The notes under the pieces were generated by a model. It was not told the DNA's origin. It made no database searches and saw nothing but the letters and a program-made list of their open reading frames with translations. Shown one piece after another: positions 27,450 through 35,248 of a stretch of 46,278 bases of DNA (the first letter of the stretch is position 1; each line of letters opens with the position of its first letter). The translations under genes and the position numbers were made by a program. The stretch comes from Symploca sp. SIO3C6 (lineage in GTDB: Bacteria; Cyanobacteriota; Cyanobacteriia; Cyanobacteriales; Coleofasciculaceae): assembly GCA_010692425.1 (NCBI GenBank), contig JAAHHJ010000012.1, positions 41,521-87,798 on the forward strand, given 5' to 3'.

Positions 27450-28724
27450 ATGAAAATAGAAATGAAAACCGGTGGCTTGATGCCCAATTCAAATGAAGCA
27501 GTGATACGTGCATACCATGCTTCTTTGGCATTAGCAACCACCAAAGGGGTAGAGCGCTCTGTCGGCGTACAGGCAATGGCACAAGCATTGGAGAATTCTT
27601 TTGATGATATTTTGGAAGCCAATACCCTAGACTTGGAAGCTAGCCGGGAAATGGCAGTGCCAGAACTAATTTTGGACTGGCTTAAACTGACACCAGAAAG
27701 GCTAGGAATTACCATCCAGATTTTGCAGAGAATTGGAGAATTATCAGATCCCATTAGGCGGGTGATGAATGCCTCCTATCAACTTGACGACTCTCAGACA
27801 TACTCTCAAATGATGCCCCTGGGAGTCATTGCTCTAATTTATGAAGCCTTCCCGGAATTGGGCGCGATTGCTGCAGGCTTTTGCATTAAAACCGGCAATT
27901 CTCTAATTCTTCGGGGTGGTAGTGAAGCTAGCCAATCCAATCAAGTTATTGCTAAAGTTTTAATTGAAGCTTTAGAGGATGCTGGCTTGCCAGATGGATG
28001 TCTAGAAATCTTGCCCTCAGAACAAGGTGCTTCGATTCGAGATTTAGTCACTCAAGATCGATATTTGAATCTAGTCATTCCCTACGGACGACCAACATTG
28101 GTGCAGCATGTGACGCAGCAAGCCACTGCGCCGGTGTTGAAATCAGCAATGGGTAACTGCTACCTTTACTGGTCTGCTTCTGGTAACGTAGATATGGTTA
28201 TTTCAGTAACTTTAGATAGTCACGCCAGTGAGCCAGATCCTGTCAATGCAATTGAAAAGATTTTGATCCATCGCTCTCAAGATTACTTATCCTTAATACA
28301 ACTTTGGAATTCTCTCAAGCATAAAGGCTTTAAACTTAGAGGCGACTCTGAACTAGTAGCTAAGTTTCCAGAATATTTGACTCTGACGGCAGACTTTGAG
28401 TGGAATCAAGCTTATCTGGATAAAATCATTGCTTTTCACATGGTAGATAGCATTGAGGAAGCAATTGCCTGGATTAGCCAATACAGTAGTGCCCATGCTG
28501 ATTGCATAGTTACAGAATCTTATCAAGAAAGTCGTCAGTTTGCCCTAGGTATTGATAGTGCTTCTGTCTACATTAATTCGTCACCACGCTTTTCCCGTAA
28601 CCCTAAGCGGGGAGACTCTGTATTTCTGGGGATGTCTAATCAGAAAGGATATCGCCGAGGGCTGATTAGCCTGGAAGCACTCACAACCCTTAAACAGGTG
28701 GTTCAAGGTAATGGACAATTTTAA
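27450..28724 (+). CDS. ProA-like gamma-glutamyl phosphate reductase paralogue lacking catalytic Cys
   Basis: 424 aa from ATG at 27450 (ATG at 27462 and 27480 are alternatives). The ALDH-fold ProA layout is clear: PLGVIALIYEAFPE, GNSLILRGGSEASQSNQ, and a C-terminal NQKGYRRGLISLEALTT segment. ProA reduces gamma-glutamyl phosphate to glutamate semialdehyde in proline synthesis. However, the nucleophile motif (R-P-x-x-C-N in known ProA) reads EPDPVNAIE, with Val265 in place of Cys, and the IPRGGAGL motif reads IPYGRPTL. It is therefore unlikely to have normal activity; a regulatory or structural paralogue, with a true proA elsewhere, is more probable. It is operonic with the zinc-ribbon gene. Its TAA abuts the TAA of the convergent CHAT gene with no gap. 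Confidence 0.82.
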   Translation: MKIEMKTGGLMPNSNEAVIRAYHASLALATTKGVERSVGVQAMAQALENSFDDILEANTLDLEASREMAVPELILDWLKLTPERLGITIQILQRIGELSDPIRRVMNASYQLDDSQTYSQMMPLGVIALIYEAFPELGAIAAGFCIKTGNSLILRGGSEASQSNQVIAKVLIEALEDAGLPDGCLEILPSEQGASIRDLVTQDRYLNLVIPYGRPTLVQHVTQQATAPVLKSAMGNCYLYWSASGNVDMVISVTLDSHASEPDPVNAIEKILIHRSQDYLSLIQLWNSLKHKGFKLRGDSELVAKFPEYLTLTADFEWNQAYLDKIIAFHMVDSIEEAIAWISQYSSAHADCIVTESYQESRQFALGIDSASVYINSSPRFSRNPKRGDSVFLGMSNQKGYRRGLISLEALTTLKQVVQGNGQF

Positions 28725-31334
28725 TTAAAGCCAGTTGCCAACTAATACATATGGTGCCCAAAAACCAGGACTCTCATAATTAGGATATTTTTTCAAGAGT
28801 GCTACTTGGGCACGGCGCAAAGCCTCTGCTTTCGTTATCTTGGTATTAGCTAAGTGATTATAGAACTCACCCATTAAGATGGCAGTGGAGCGATCGCTAA
28901 TATGCCATAATGAAGCCAAAGTACTACGAGCACCTGCTTTCACTGATACCCCTGCTAAGCCCAAGGTAGCACGATTATCGCCAGCAGCAGTTTGGCAAGC
29001 GCTTAAAACTAGCATTTCCAGGGCTTCTAGACTAGTTTCATCCCGACGACGTAGCAGACTATCAAACTGCGCCACATTAATAGCACCATCAGCTGCTAGT
29101 ATAAAAGTATGCTCAGGGCGAGAGCTAAATTGACCATGGGTTGCTAAATGCAGGACATTAAAGGAAGTGGCATTAACATTGTTGTCTAAGCTAGTGCTGG
29201 TAAATTCTTGGTCTAAAAGCTGCTTAGTAGATACTCCTGCTTGAGCAATCAAATTGAATTCAGACTTAATTTCTGGTAAGGGTGGAAACTGTTGGAATTC
29301 TGGCGGTGGCTCCACTAAACCAGCAGCTAGGACTTTGATTGGTTGTTGTGCCAGAGGTTTAGGTGCAAATAACTGGAGTCCCAAACTAAGAGCTATTGCG
29401 TATTTCTCTACCAGATATTGTTGACCATCATACAGAATAGCCATGGGCAGATTTCGTAAAGCTCCGTCTAGTACAAATACAAGGGTATTAACTCCACTAT
29501 TTTTTAAATCTAACTCAATATTTTTAATTAACCAACTATATACTTGCTGTGATAGTAGTTGTACTTCCTCAATTCGATCAGGTTCCAACAAATACTCACG
29601 CAACTGTGTAAGTATGGCTTCGACTTCACTCTGGGATTTATTAAAAGTAAAGTTACGCAGGGGCTGGTGGGGAATTTTGACAATTACCTGTAGCTGCTGC
29701 GGTAGAATAATTGGATAAATGATGGCAGTAGTAGGGTTCTGTTGGTCTATTACTTGGTCTAACACAACAGTCTGGGCGTCTATGCAGGCTTGCCGAAAGT
29801 AATCGTCTAATTGGGCTAATTGTAGTGCTTCCATCCTCTGCCTAGCTTTGTCTAAGGTTTTTTCCTGTTGACTGCTTGGCTGTGACTGCAATAGTAATGC
29901 TACCGACTCTCGATATACAGGCTCTACACTTTCTTTAAAGGAATATTGCACATCTCGATTCACAGCAACTAAGTCACTGCGGATAGTCTGCAAATCACTA
30001 ACTGCAAAATCATAAGCGGCGATGGCACGGGGTATTTTCCCCTGTTGTTTAAATAAACGTCCTAACTGCCAATGCCAACGGTAAGCAATATCTGGAGCGT
30101 TAATAGTTTGGGCGATAATCAGTGCCTGTTGAGTAAGTTTTTGGGCATGTGTAAATTGCTTGGTTTGTTCATATATACTGCCTAGAGTACCAAGGGCAAA
30201 ACTTTCAGCTCGCTTATCTGCTAAATTTTGAGCTTCTTCTATAGCTGTCGCGCAGATTTGAGCCATTGCTTCAGGTTTAGTTTCCAACTTCAACAAGCTT
30301 TGAACCAAATGAATACGGGCATAAATCGTGCTTTGAGAAGGAGGTAAGCTGGTAAGTAGAGTCTGAATTGACGGTAATAATTTCTGTGCAGTTGCTGCTT
30401 CTCCAGTATTAACTAGTAGAGTGAATTGATTAATTTCAGCTTGAACTTTGGTAATGGGGTTAGGGGTGACAGTAGCGGCTTGCTGATAAAATGCGATCGC
30501 ACTCTTAAAGTCTTGTTCTACCCGCGCTGTGTTTCCCAAGCTAAACCAAGCAGCACTAATATTTTCGGGAGAGTCTAACTGTTGAGCAATTTCTAGACTT
30601 TGCTGTAAGATTTGACGAGATTGCTTTAAATCACCAGCTACCTGTAAGGCATCACCCAAAGACCTTAATTCTATAGCTTTAGTAATAGAGTTAGGTTGTG
30701 ATTTTAATTCTTCTTGCCATGTAGTTAAGTTGGTTAAACTACGACGATAAAACCCCAAAACTTGCCATGCTTGTGCTTGGTTAATGCGACTACCAACAAC
30801 ACCACTTTGATCATCAAGTTGTTTATATATTACTTCTGCACGCTGCCAAGTTGCCAGTGCTTGTTCTACTTGTCCTAAATTCAGTTGAACATTACCTTGA
30901 ATATCCAATGTCTGCGGTAAAACTAATAGATATGGTTTAATATTTTCCAGGATTTTTAGACTTGCCGTCACTGCCTGCTTAGCTTCTTGCCACAATCCTA
31001 ATTTTTGATATGCTAGGGCGATATTACTCAAACCAACAGCTTGTCCTAATTTATTACCTTCAGTGCGATACTGCTCAACCGCTTGTTGCAAAATATTAAT
31101 TGACCCTACAAAATTTTCTGCATCGTATAGTGCTTTTCCCTGTTGCAGTAAATTATCAGAATTTTTGATTTTAGATTTTATATCCTGGCTTGATAAATGT
31201 AATCTTAGGGAATTATTAATGGTAGTAACTTGAGCAGTAACCGGATAAATAATACACAACAGAGCACTGACCAAAGTTATGATCATAAATGACTTCCAGC
31301 TGTCACCCCTCTTGAATTTAATCCTTTTAACCAC
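28725..31334 (-). CDS. Secreted or anchored TPR-CHAT domain protein
   Basis: 869 aa. A Lys/Arg-rich N-terminus and hydrophobic core ending in VTAQ (~18-34) form a signal peptide or anchor. About ten TPR units follow (~50-450). The C-terminal CHAT (caspase HetF-associated with TPRs) domain has the His motif LHLATHGQFSSRPEH and the Cys motif LSACQTAAGDN, then AGVSVKAGARSTLASLW and GFWAPYVLVGNW. Both catalytic residues are kept, so protease activity is plausible. GTG at 31334 gives the best signal peptide; ATG at 31286 has a better ribosome site (GGAAG). CHAT proteins in cyanobacteria include the heterocyst regulator HetF and many of unknown role. It converges with the ProA-like gene, stops touching. 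Confidence 0.9.
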   Translation of the reverse strand: MVKRIKFKRGDSWKSFMIITLVSALLCIIYPVTAQVTTINNSLRLHLSSQDIKSKIKNSDNLLQQGKALYDAENFVGSINILQQAVEQYRTEGNKLGQAVGLSNIALAYQKLGLWQEAKQAVTASLKILENIKPYLLVLPQTLDIQGNVQLNLGQVEQALATWQRAEVIYKQLDDQSGVVGSRINQAQAWQVLGFYRRSLTNLTTWQEELKSQPNSITKAIELRSLGDALQVAGDLKQSRQILQQSLEIAQQLDSPENISAAWFSLGNTARVEQDFKSAIAFYQQAATVTPNPITKVQAEINQFTLLVNTGEAATAQKLLPSIQTLLTSLPPSQSTIYARIHLVQSLLKLETKPEAMAQICATAIEEAQNLADKRAESFALGTLGSIYEQTKQFTHAQKLTQQALIIAQTINAPDIAYRWHWQLGRLFKQQGKIPRAIAAYDFAVSDLQTIRSDLVAVNRDVQYSFKESVEPVYRESVALLLQSQPSSQQEKTLDKARQRMEALQLAQLDDYFRQACIDAQTVVLDQVIDQQNPTTAIIYPIILPQQLQVIVKIPHQPLRNFTFNKSQSEVEAILTQLREYLLEPDRIEEVQLLSQQVYSWLIKNIELDLKNSGVNTLVFVLDGALRNLPMAILYDGQQYLVEKYAIALSLGLQLFAPKPLAQQPIKVLAAGLVEPPPEFQQFPPLPEIKSEFNLIAQAGVSTKQLLDQEFTSTSLDNNVNATSFNVLHLATHGQFSSRPEHTFILAADGAINVAQFDSLLRRRDETSLEALEMLVLSACQTAAGDNRATLGLAGVSVKAGARSTLASLWHISDRSTAILMGEFYNHLANTKITKAEALRRAQVALLKKYPNYESPGFWAPYVLVGNWL

Positions 31335-31421
31335 GTTCCAGTTTTGATAGATGATATTGTGATAGACGATAATTTTTCTGTTATCGAAATCCTAGTCATT
31401 TTTGACTACCTGGAAACTAGA

Positions 31422-31985
31422 TTAAGTTTGTTTAGAATTCAAGGAAAAATACTCACTCACATTCCATCGCCTCCCATCGTGAATCAGCAGGGTTAATTCA
31501 GCAGCAGTAAACTCAAACTCGAACTCTCGATGCTCAAATTCTGGCCAAGACTTCTGGAAATTCTGCCTAGTCAAATCTTTAAAAGCAACAGTCATATGAG
31601 GAGAAAAAGGGCGGTTTTTAGAAACCTGGTGGACAATTCCCAATGAGGCTTCCAGATAAGCCATCAACTCTGATTGAATAGCTAATAGTTCTGGTGTCTT
31701 GAGGACATTTATATAAATTACGCGCGGAATAAAAGCACCAAAACCCTTGAGTCTTATCGGCACTGATATCCGAGTTTCAACAAAATTTTTTAGACATTCC
31801 TTGAGAACAGACACTTGATCTAACTGCCATTCAAAGGGAGGTTGCAGAGTAATATGGGGCGGTGATTTTTGAGCGTGTTGGCTATTGTAAGTGTCAGCAA
31901 AATACTGCTTAATCTCATTAGCGTAATCCTGGATTTCCTGAGGTGGCAGGAGGGCGATGAAGAAGAGACTTTGTTGATTGTTCAT
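31422..31985 (-). CDS. 2H phosphoesterase (2'-5' RNA ligase/LigT family)
   Basis: 187 aa. Two HxT motifs, HITL (SPPHITLQPP) and HMTV (FSPHMTVAFKD), separated by ~85 residues define the 2H superfamily, whose members open cyclic phosphates or act on 2'-5' linkages. FFIALLPP at the N-terminus and FTAAELTLLIHDG near the end fit the LigT subgroup. The ATG lies in an ATGAACCAT-type repeat and has no clear ribosome site. It may be cotranscribed with the interrupted HTH-like gene 38 bp upstream. Substrate unknown. Confidence 0.85.
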   Translation of the reverse strand: MNNQQSLFFIALLPPQEIQDYANEIKQYFADTYNSQHAQKSPPHITLQPPFEWQLDQVSVLKECLKNFVETRISVPIRLKGFGAFIPRVIYINVLKTPELLAIQSELMAYLEASLGIVHQVSKNRPFSPHMTVAFKDLTRQNFQKSWPEFEHREFEFEFTAAELTLLIHDGRRWNVSEYFSLNSKQT

Positions 31986-32023
31986 GGTTAATGGTTCATA
32001 GTAGCTTAAAGTAGCCTAAGATC

Positions 32024-32500
32024 TCATGCTGTTGATTGCGATTGCTCTTGTAAAAGGATGTCCCAGCGTTGAAACCAAACCTGACTTAAAAATTGGTGAT
32101 GTTGCCAATTGTACTGCTTGCTGTACTTTTTGCAGTCTTCCCTAATTTCACTCAAGCAATTGAGTAATTGTAGCAAAGTCAGGCATTGCTGAATTTGATG
32201 AGCAACGGCAATCAGCCATTGTCTTAATTTCCGATAACTAATAAATTGTCCGCCCACATCGCAGCGATGCACAAATATAGCGCTACGCGCAAGGCAGAAG
32301 GCTCCAAGGCAGAAGGGGTGAATTTGACAAAGTTTTAGCGATTTAGCTTGTCCTAACCTTAATACGTACTGCTATAATACATATTTCCAAGATTCAATAC
32401 GCATAATTTGGTGCTCGGAAATATTGAGAAATTGGGCAATATCACTAACACTGATACAAAAGTTCTGAGCAAGGTGGAGGCAATTCAATAATTTAGTCAT
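32024..32500 (-). pseudogene. Small HTH-like gene interrupted by a MITE-like element
   Basis: An open frame from ATG at 32500 codes 42 residues with an HTH-like stretch (VSDIAQFLNISEHQIMRIE), then hits TAG two bases inside the element's TIR. On the far side a second frame (codons from 32275 to the TGA at 32024) continues with FVHRCDVGGQFISYRKLRQW. Removing 99 bp (the 97-bp element core plus one TA duplicate) joins the two in the same frame as WKYVL-FVHR, giving a 125-residue protein. The restored protein has no function known to me; its N-terminus suggests DNA binding. The start codon lies at the edge of a TCATGGTTCATTGC repeat. Precise excision would restore the gene. Confidence 0.8.
32276..32376. 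mobile_element. MITE-like element, copy 1 (inside a gene)
   Basis: 101 bp counting the outer TA pairs. Ends are TATAGCGCTACG and CGTACTGCTATA, giving 12-bp terminal inverted repeats with 10 matches. The flanking TA on each side fits a TA target-site duplication, as used by IS630/Tc1-mariner elements. No coding capacity. An inverted copy lies at 35110-35218. The insertion splits the small HTH-like gene. Confidence 0.8.
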
Positions 32501-32552
32501 GGTTCATTGCTCATGGTTCATTGCTCATGGTTCATTGCTCATGGTTCATTGT
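32497..32552. repeat. 14-bp tandem repeat TCATGGTTCATTGC
   Basis: About four copies of TCATGGTTCATTGC, the last degenerate. Related ATGAACCATG-type sequence occurs at 31983-32000 and 42650-42800. Two gene starts (31985 and 32500, minus strand) fall inside this repeat type. Confidence 0.85.
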
Positions 32553-32648
32553 TCCTGGTTTATGGATCAAGAACAATCAACTTGATATTAATTACCTAAA
32601 CGTTGGCTACAAATACTTTTCAAGTAATGAGTAAGAAATGTTCCTGTT

Positions 32649-32703
32649 ATCACTTATCACTTATTACTTATCACTTATCACTTATCACTTATTACTTATT
32701 ACT
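32649..32703. repeat. ATCACTT/ATTACTT heptamer array (STRR)
   Basis: Seven full units plus a partial one, mixing ATCACTT (five) and ATTACTT (two or three). Same family as the arrays at 1-126 and 39280-39321 but with a C/T variant at the third base. Confidence 0.93.
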
Positions 32704-32850
32704 CCAGCCTGGGACGTTCCACTGTAACAGGCTGGCTTTCTTTCTGGGTTGCAATTGCAACAGTATTAATTTATTATAAAGTAATTATGAATACAATACC
32801 TTTGAAAAAAAAATTTAAGAACTGATTGGAAAGAGCGCTGTCAGGTTAAA

Positions 32851-32972
32851 GACGCGGGGACACACCAGACACAACGGAAGCTCCAGATAAATTAGATGGG
32901 ATTTAGCCCCAACCAATTTTATGCACCGCAAGTGACGGTGGGGTATTTGACTCATATTAATTTCGATAAAAA
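32851..32972. repeat. Dispersed nested-hairpin repeat, copy 2
   Basis: Begins GACGCGGGGACACACC and ends in TTTCGATAAAAA; it is the reverse complement of 22402-22516 with a few substitutions and an ~8-bp length difference in the middle. The CACCG/CGGTG and CCCCA/TGGGG stems are kept. It also follows a heptamer array (~150 bp away). Confidence 0.8.
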
Positions 32973-33514
32973 GAGTGATCGCGCTCGGGCTGTAAGTAAG
33001 CTATAGTTTGTGTAAAGCTTACATCAGGACTGCTATATCAAACTAAAAATTGCAGTATGATCATTGATAGTTAATTGCTCAATTTTGGTTGTTACCCATT
33101 TAAAATTCTAAATAATCAAATCGTTTACGTGATTTTTGTTTACAAAACTTGATGTTTGTCGTTTGCAAAAATTAATTTACTATAAACAAATTATAATTGT
33201 AGAAATTGCCTAAGAAAACCTGAATTAAACAGCAACTCATCTACTATCAGTTACTAAGTCATAGCTAATTAAGCATCAATTAATTAATCTTTAGTTAACA
33301 ATGTATGTTGACATATATTGTTATATTTGTTAATTTATCTCATTTCCTGCCCTATCTGAGGGTTAGACTAGTTAACTTTCCAGTGCTGACGCCCAGATAT
33401 ACAAAGCCTTTAATAGATTCATGAGTATCTTGATAAATGCACCAAAAGCATGCAGGCATCGTTGTACTCTTGCAATTAAAATTACTGATACTCCTAGTCT
33501 CCTTAAGTTAGTAA
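32973..33514. other. AT-rich intergenic region
   Basis: About 540 bp with no gene, very AT-rich. It presumably holds the promoter of the 33515 gene. No convincing promoter pair or repeat was found. Confidence 0.4.
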
Positions 33515-33979
33515 ATGAAAAAAATGATCAGCAAAATTAACATCTTGTTATTTGCAAGGAAAATTACTAATTTTAAAAGAAGCAAAAATATACCTTTGAA
33601 ACCATCTCTAACCTCATATAACTTTGAGGTCAATGTTACCAGTGGAGCTTTAGTAGGCAAGCTTTATCAAGGTTCTTTTAGTTTTGATAATTTCTGTTTA
33701 ACACGGCAAGGTTTGGAATGGCTGACAGTAGACAATAGCTTGTTCGTTGAATTTACTTTTGAAGATGAAGTATATACTGAAAGGTTTTGGCAAATGCCAT
33801 GGAATTATCCTTATGTCATCTTCCAGAACGGTGTTTTAATAGGTCTTCAATGGTTTAATCCTCTATTTGTTATAGACAGTAATGAGTTTAAAAACTGGGA
33901 AGCCAAAGGATTATCAAAATTGGGTCATTTCCCTGAAAACCAGGGAATAATAAGTTACTCAAAACTTAAAACTGTATAA
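33515..33979 (+). CDS. Hypothetical protein with beta-rich secreted-type core
   Basis: 154 aa. I do not recognise a named family. The stretch YNFEVNVTSGALVGK, then YQGSFSFD and LTRQGLEWLTVDN, resembles beta-strand proteins of cyanobacteria that are often exported (VTSGPLxGxxYxGSFxFD pattern), but there is no clear signal peptide and no PEP-CTERM tail. The N-terminus is Lys-rich with a short hydrophobic patch (INILLFA). No catalytic motif is seen. The pentapeptide gene follows after 40 bp on the same strand, so the two may be cotranscribed. Confidence 0.65.
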   Translation: MKKMISKINILLFARKITNFKRSKNIPLKPSLTSYNFEVNVTSGALVGKLYQGSFSFDNFCLTRQGLEWLTVDNSLFVEFTFEDEVYTERFWQMPWNYPYVIFQNGVLIGLQWFNPLFVIDSNEFKNWEAKGLSKLGHFPENQGIISYSKLKTV

Positions 33980-34019
33980 CTTTAACAGCCATAAAATCAC
34001 GCTTTCATAGGAAAAGATT

Positions 34020-34676
34020 ATGCCAAATCAAGAACATGTAACTTTACTCAGGAAAGGAACACAGGCTTGGAATGCTTGGAGATTCAAGCATCCTGCTCTC
34101 AAACCTGAACTTAGAGGATCTATAATTAGGACAAGTCTCAAATCGGTTGACCTCAGCAGTGCAGATCTCAGTGATGCCAACTTTAATAACACTGAGCTTA
34201 GTGGTGCCAATCTCAGCAGTGCAGATCTCAGTAGAGCAAAATTAGCACGGGCAAACCTTAGTGGTGCCAATCTCAGTAGTGCTAACCTTGCTACCGCTAA
34301 TCTCAGTGGTGCTAACCTCAGTGGTGCCAATCTCAGTGGTGCTAACCTCAGTGGTGCCAATCTCAGTGGTGCCAATCTCAGTGGTGCCAATCTCAGTGAT
34401 GCCAATCTCAGTGCAACTATTCTTAGTGGTGCTAACCTCAGTGATGCTAACCTCACAGGTGCCAATCTCTCTGCTACCCAGGCCCTCGATACTAACTTTC
34501 AGAAAGCAATATTTACTCAAACTCACATCAACAATTGGAAGATTAACGATGCAACCAACTTTGGAGAAGTAATATGTGCTTCCTGTTATGTACAAAATCA
34601 TTTACTAGAATGCTACTCTGATAGTAGAAAACTGGCACTAGGAGGATTTAATCAACTATTCCGAGAAGTGGCGTAG
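34020..34676 (+). CDS. Pentapeptide-repeat protein
   Basis: 218 aa. After a ~35-residue N-terminal part, about 24 tandem A(N/D)LSx pentapeptides (~38-160) form a right-handed beta-helix, followed by a non-repeat tail with three Cys (VICASCYV and LLECYSD). AGGAAAAG lies just before the ATG. The repeat is nearly identical at DNA level (unit GGTGCCAATCTCAGT), pointing to recent expansion. Such proteins may mimic DNA or act as scaffolds; the function here is unknown. It lies within the segment between the two MITE copies. Confidence 0.88.
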   Translation: MPNQEHVTLLRKGTQAWNAWRFKHPALKPELRGSIIRTSLKSVDLSSADLSDANFNNTELSGANLSSADLSRAKLARANLSGANLSSANLATANLSGANLSGANLSGANLSGANLSGANLSGANLSDANLSATILSGANLSDANLTGANLSATQALDTNFQKAIFTQTHINNWKINDATNFGEVICASCYVQNHLLECYSDSRKLALGGFNQLFREVA

Positions 34677-34765
34677 TGTTAACGCTTTTTAATTACTTAG
34701 TTTAAACTCTTAAGAAATATATTCATTAGCAGAGAATGTGTCTCTTAAGAGTGAAAAGCAAGATC

Positions 34766-35014
34766 ATGAAATATCAAAAACGGGTACTTGCTATTCCCTA
34801 CATTCCTGATCCCGCTCGGTTCTTTGGTTTTCAATACCTAGTTTTCACTATTGAGGAAGCAACGCGGGGAAAAATTGTGCAAGCAGGTAAAGATATAGTT
34901 CTTCAATGTCAGATTCATGACACTACTTGTACATTTACTCATCAACATTTAAGTGTTTTAAACAACCGCGAAATCAACCAACTGTGCCATCATCTGGGAA
35001 TTGATAGTAATTAA
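34766..35014 (+). CDS. Small hypothetical protein
   Basis: 82 aa from ATG at 34766 (MKYQKRVLAIPYIP); an in-frame ATG at 34736 is an alternative start. It looks like a soluble alpha/beta protein with FFGFQYLVFTIEEATRGK and a Cys/His-containing part (LQCQIHDTTCTFTHQHL) but no recognised family. It is the third of three collinear small genes inside the MITE-bounded segment and is followed by two strong hairpins. Confidence 0.6.
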   Translation: MKYQKRVLAIPYIPDPARFFGFQYLVFTIEEATRGKIVQAGKDIVLQCQIHDTTCTFTHQHLSVLNNREINQLCHHLGIDSN

Positions 35015-35032
35015 GCTAGGAGTCTGATAAGC

Positions 35033-35090
35033 TGCTGTGCATTAAAAATGCACAACAGCAAAGCAGTCCCGATGAAAAAATTTTTTCATC
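35033..35090. terminator. Tandem stem-loops after the small-gene cluster
   Basis: First fold: TGCTG-TGCATT pairs with AATGCA-CA-CAGCA (35033-35060). Second: a perfect 20-bp palindrome of GATGAAAAAA and TTTTTTCATC (35071-35090), with the T run of a terminator on both strands. They separate the small-gene cluster from the convergent nadE. Confidence 0.65.
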
Positions 35091-35109
35091 ATCAGGCATT
35101 AAAGAGGGT

Positions 35110-35218
35110 TATAGCAGTACGTATTAAGCTTAGGACAAGCTAAATCGCTAGAACTTTGTCAAATTCACCCCTTCTGCCTTGGAGCCTTCTGCCCTGGAGC
35201 CTTGCGCGTAGCGCTATA
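35110..35218. mobile_element. MITE-like element, copy 2 (inverted relative to copy 1)
   Basis: 109 bp with ends TATAGCAGTACG and CGTAGCGCTATA, flanked by TA. Nearly identical to the reverse complement of 32276-32376 except for a few changes and an extra 8 bp (CTGGAGCC) in the CCTTCTGCC-rich part. It ends 30 bp from the nadE stop codon. The pair encloses ~2.7 kb. Confidence 0.8.
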
Positions 35219-35248
35219 TTTCCCCTACACCTTGCCGCCGCAGTTACC

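Noticed and set aside
34028-34601. Long minus-strand frames opposite the pentapeptide gene
   Set aside because: They arise from the 15-bp repeat, which is open in several frames; the translations are simple Leu/Ala/Pro or Thr/Glu repeats.
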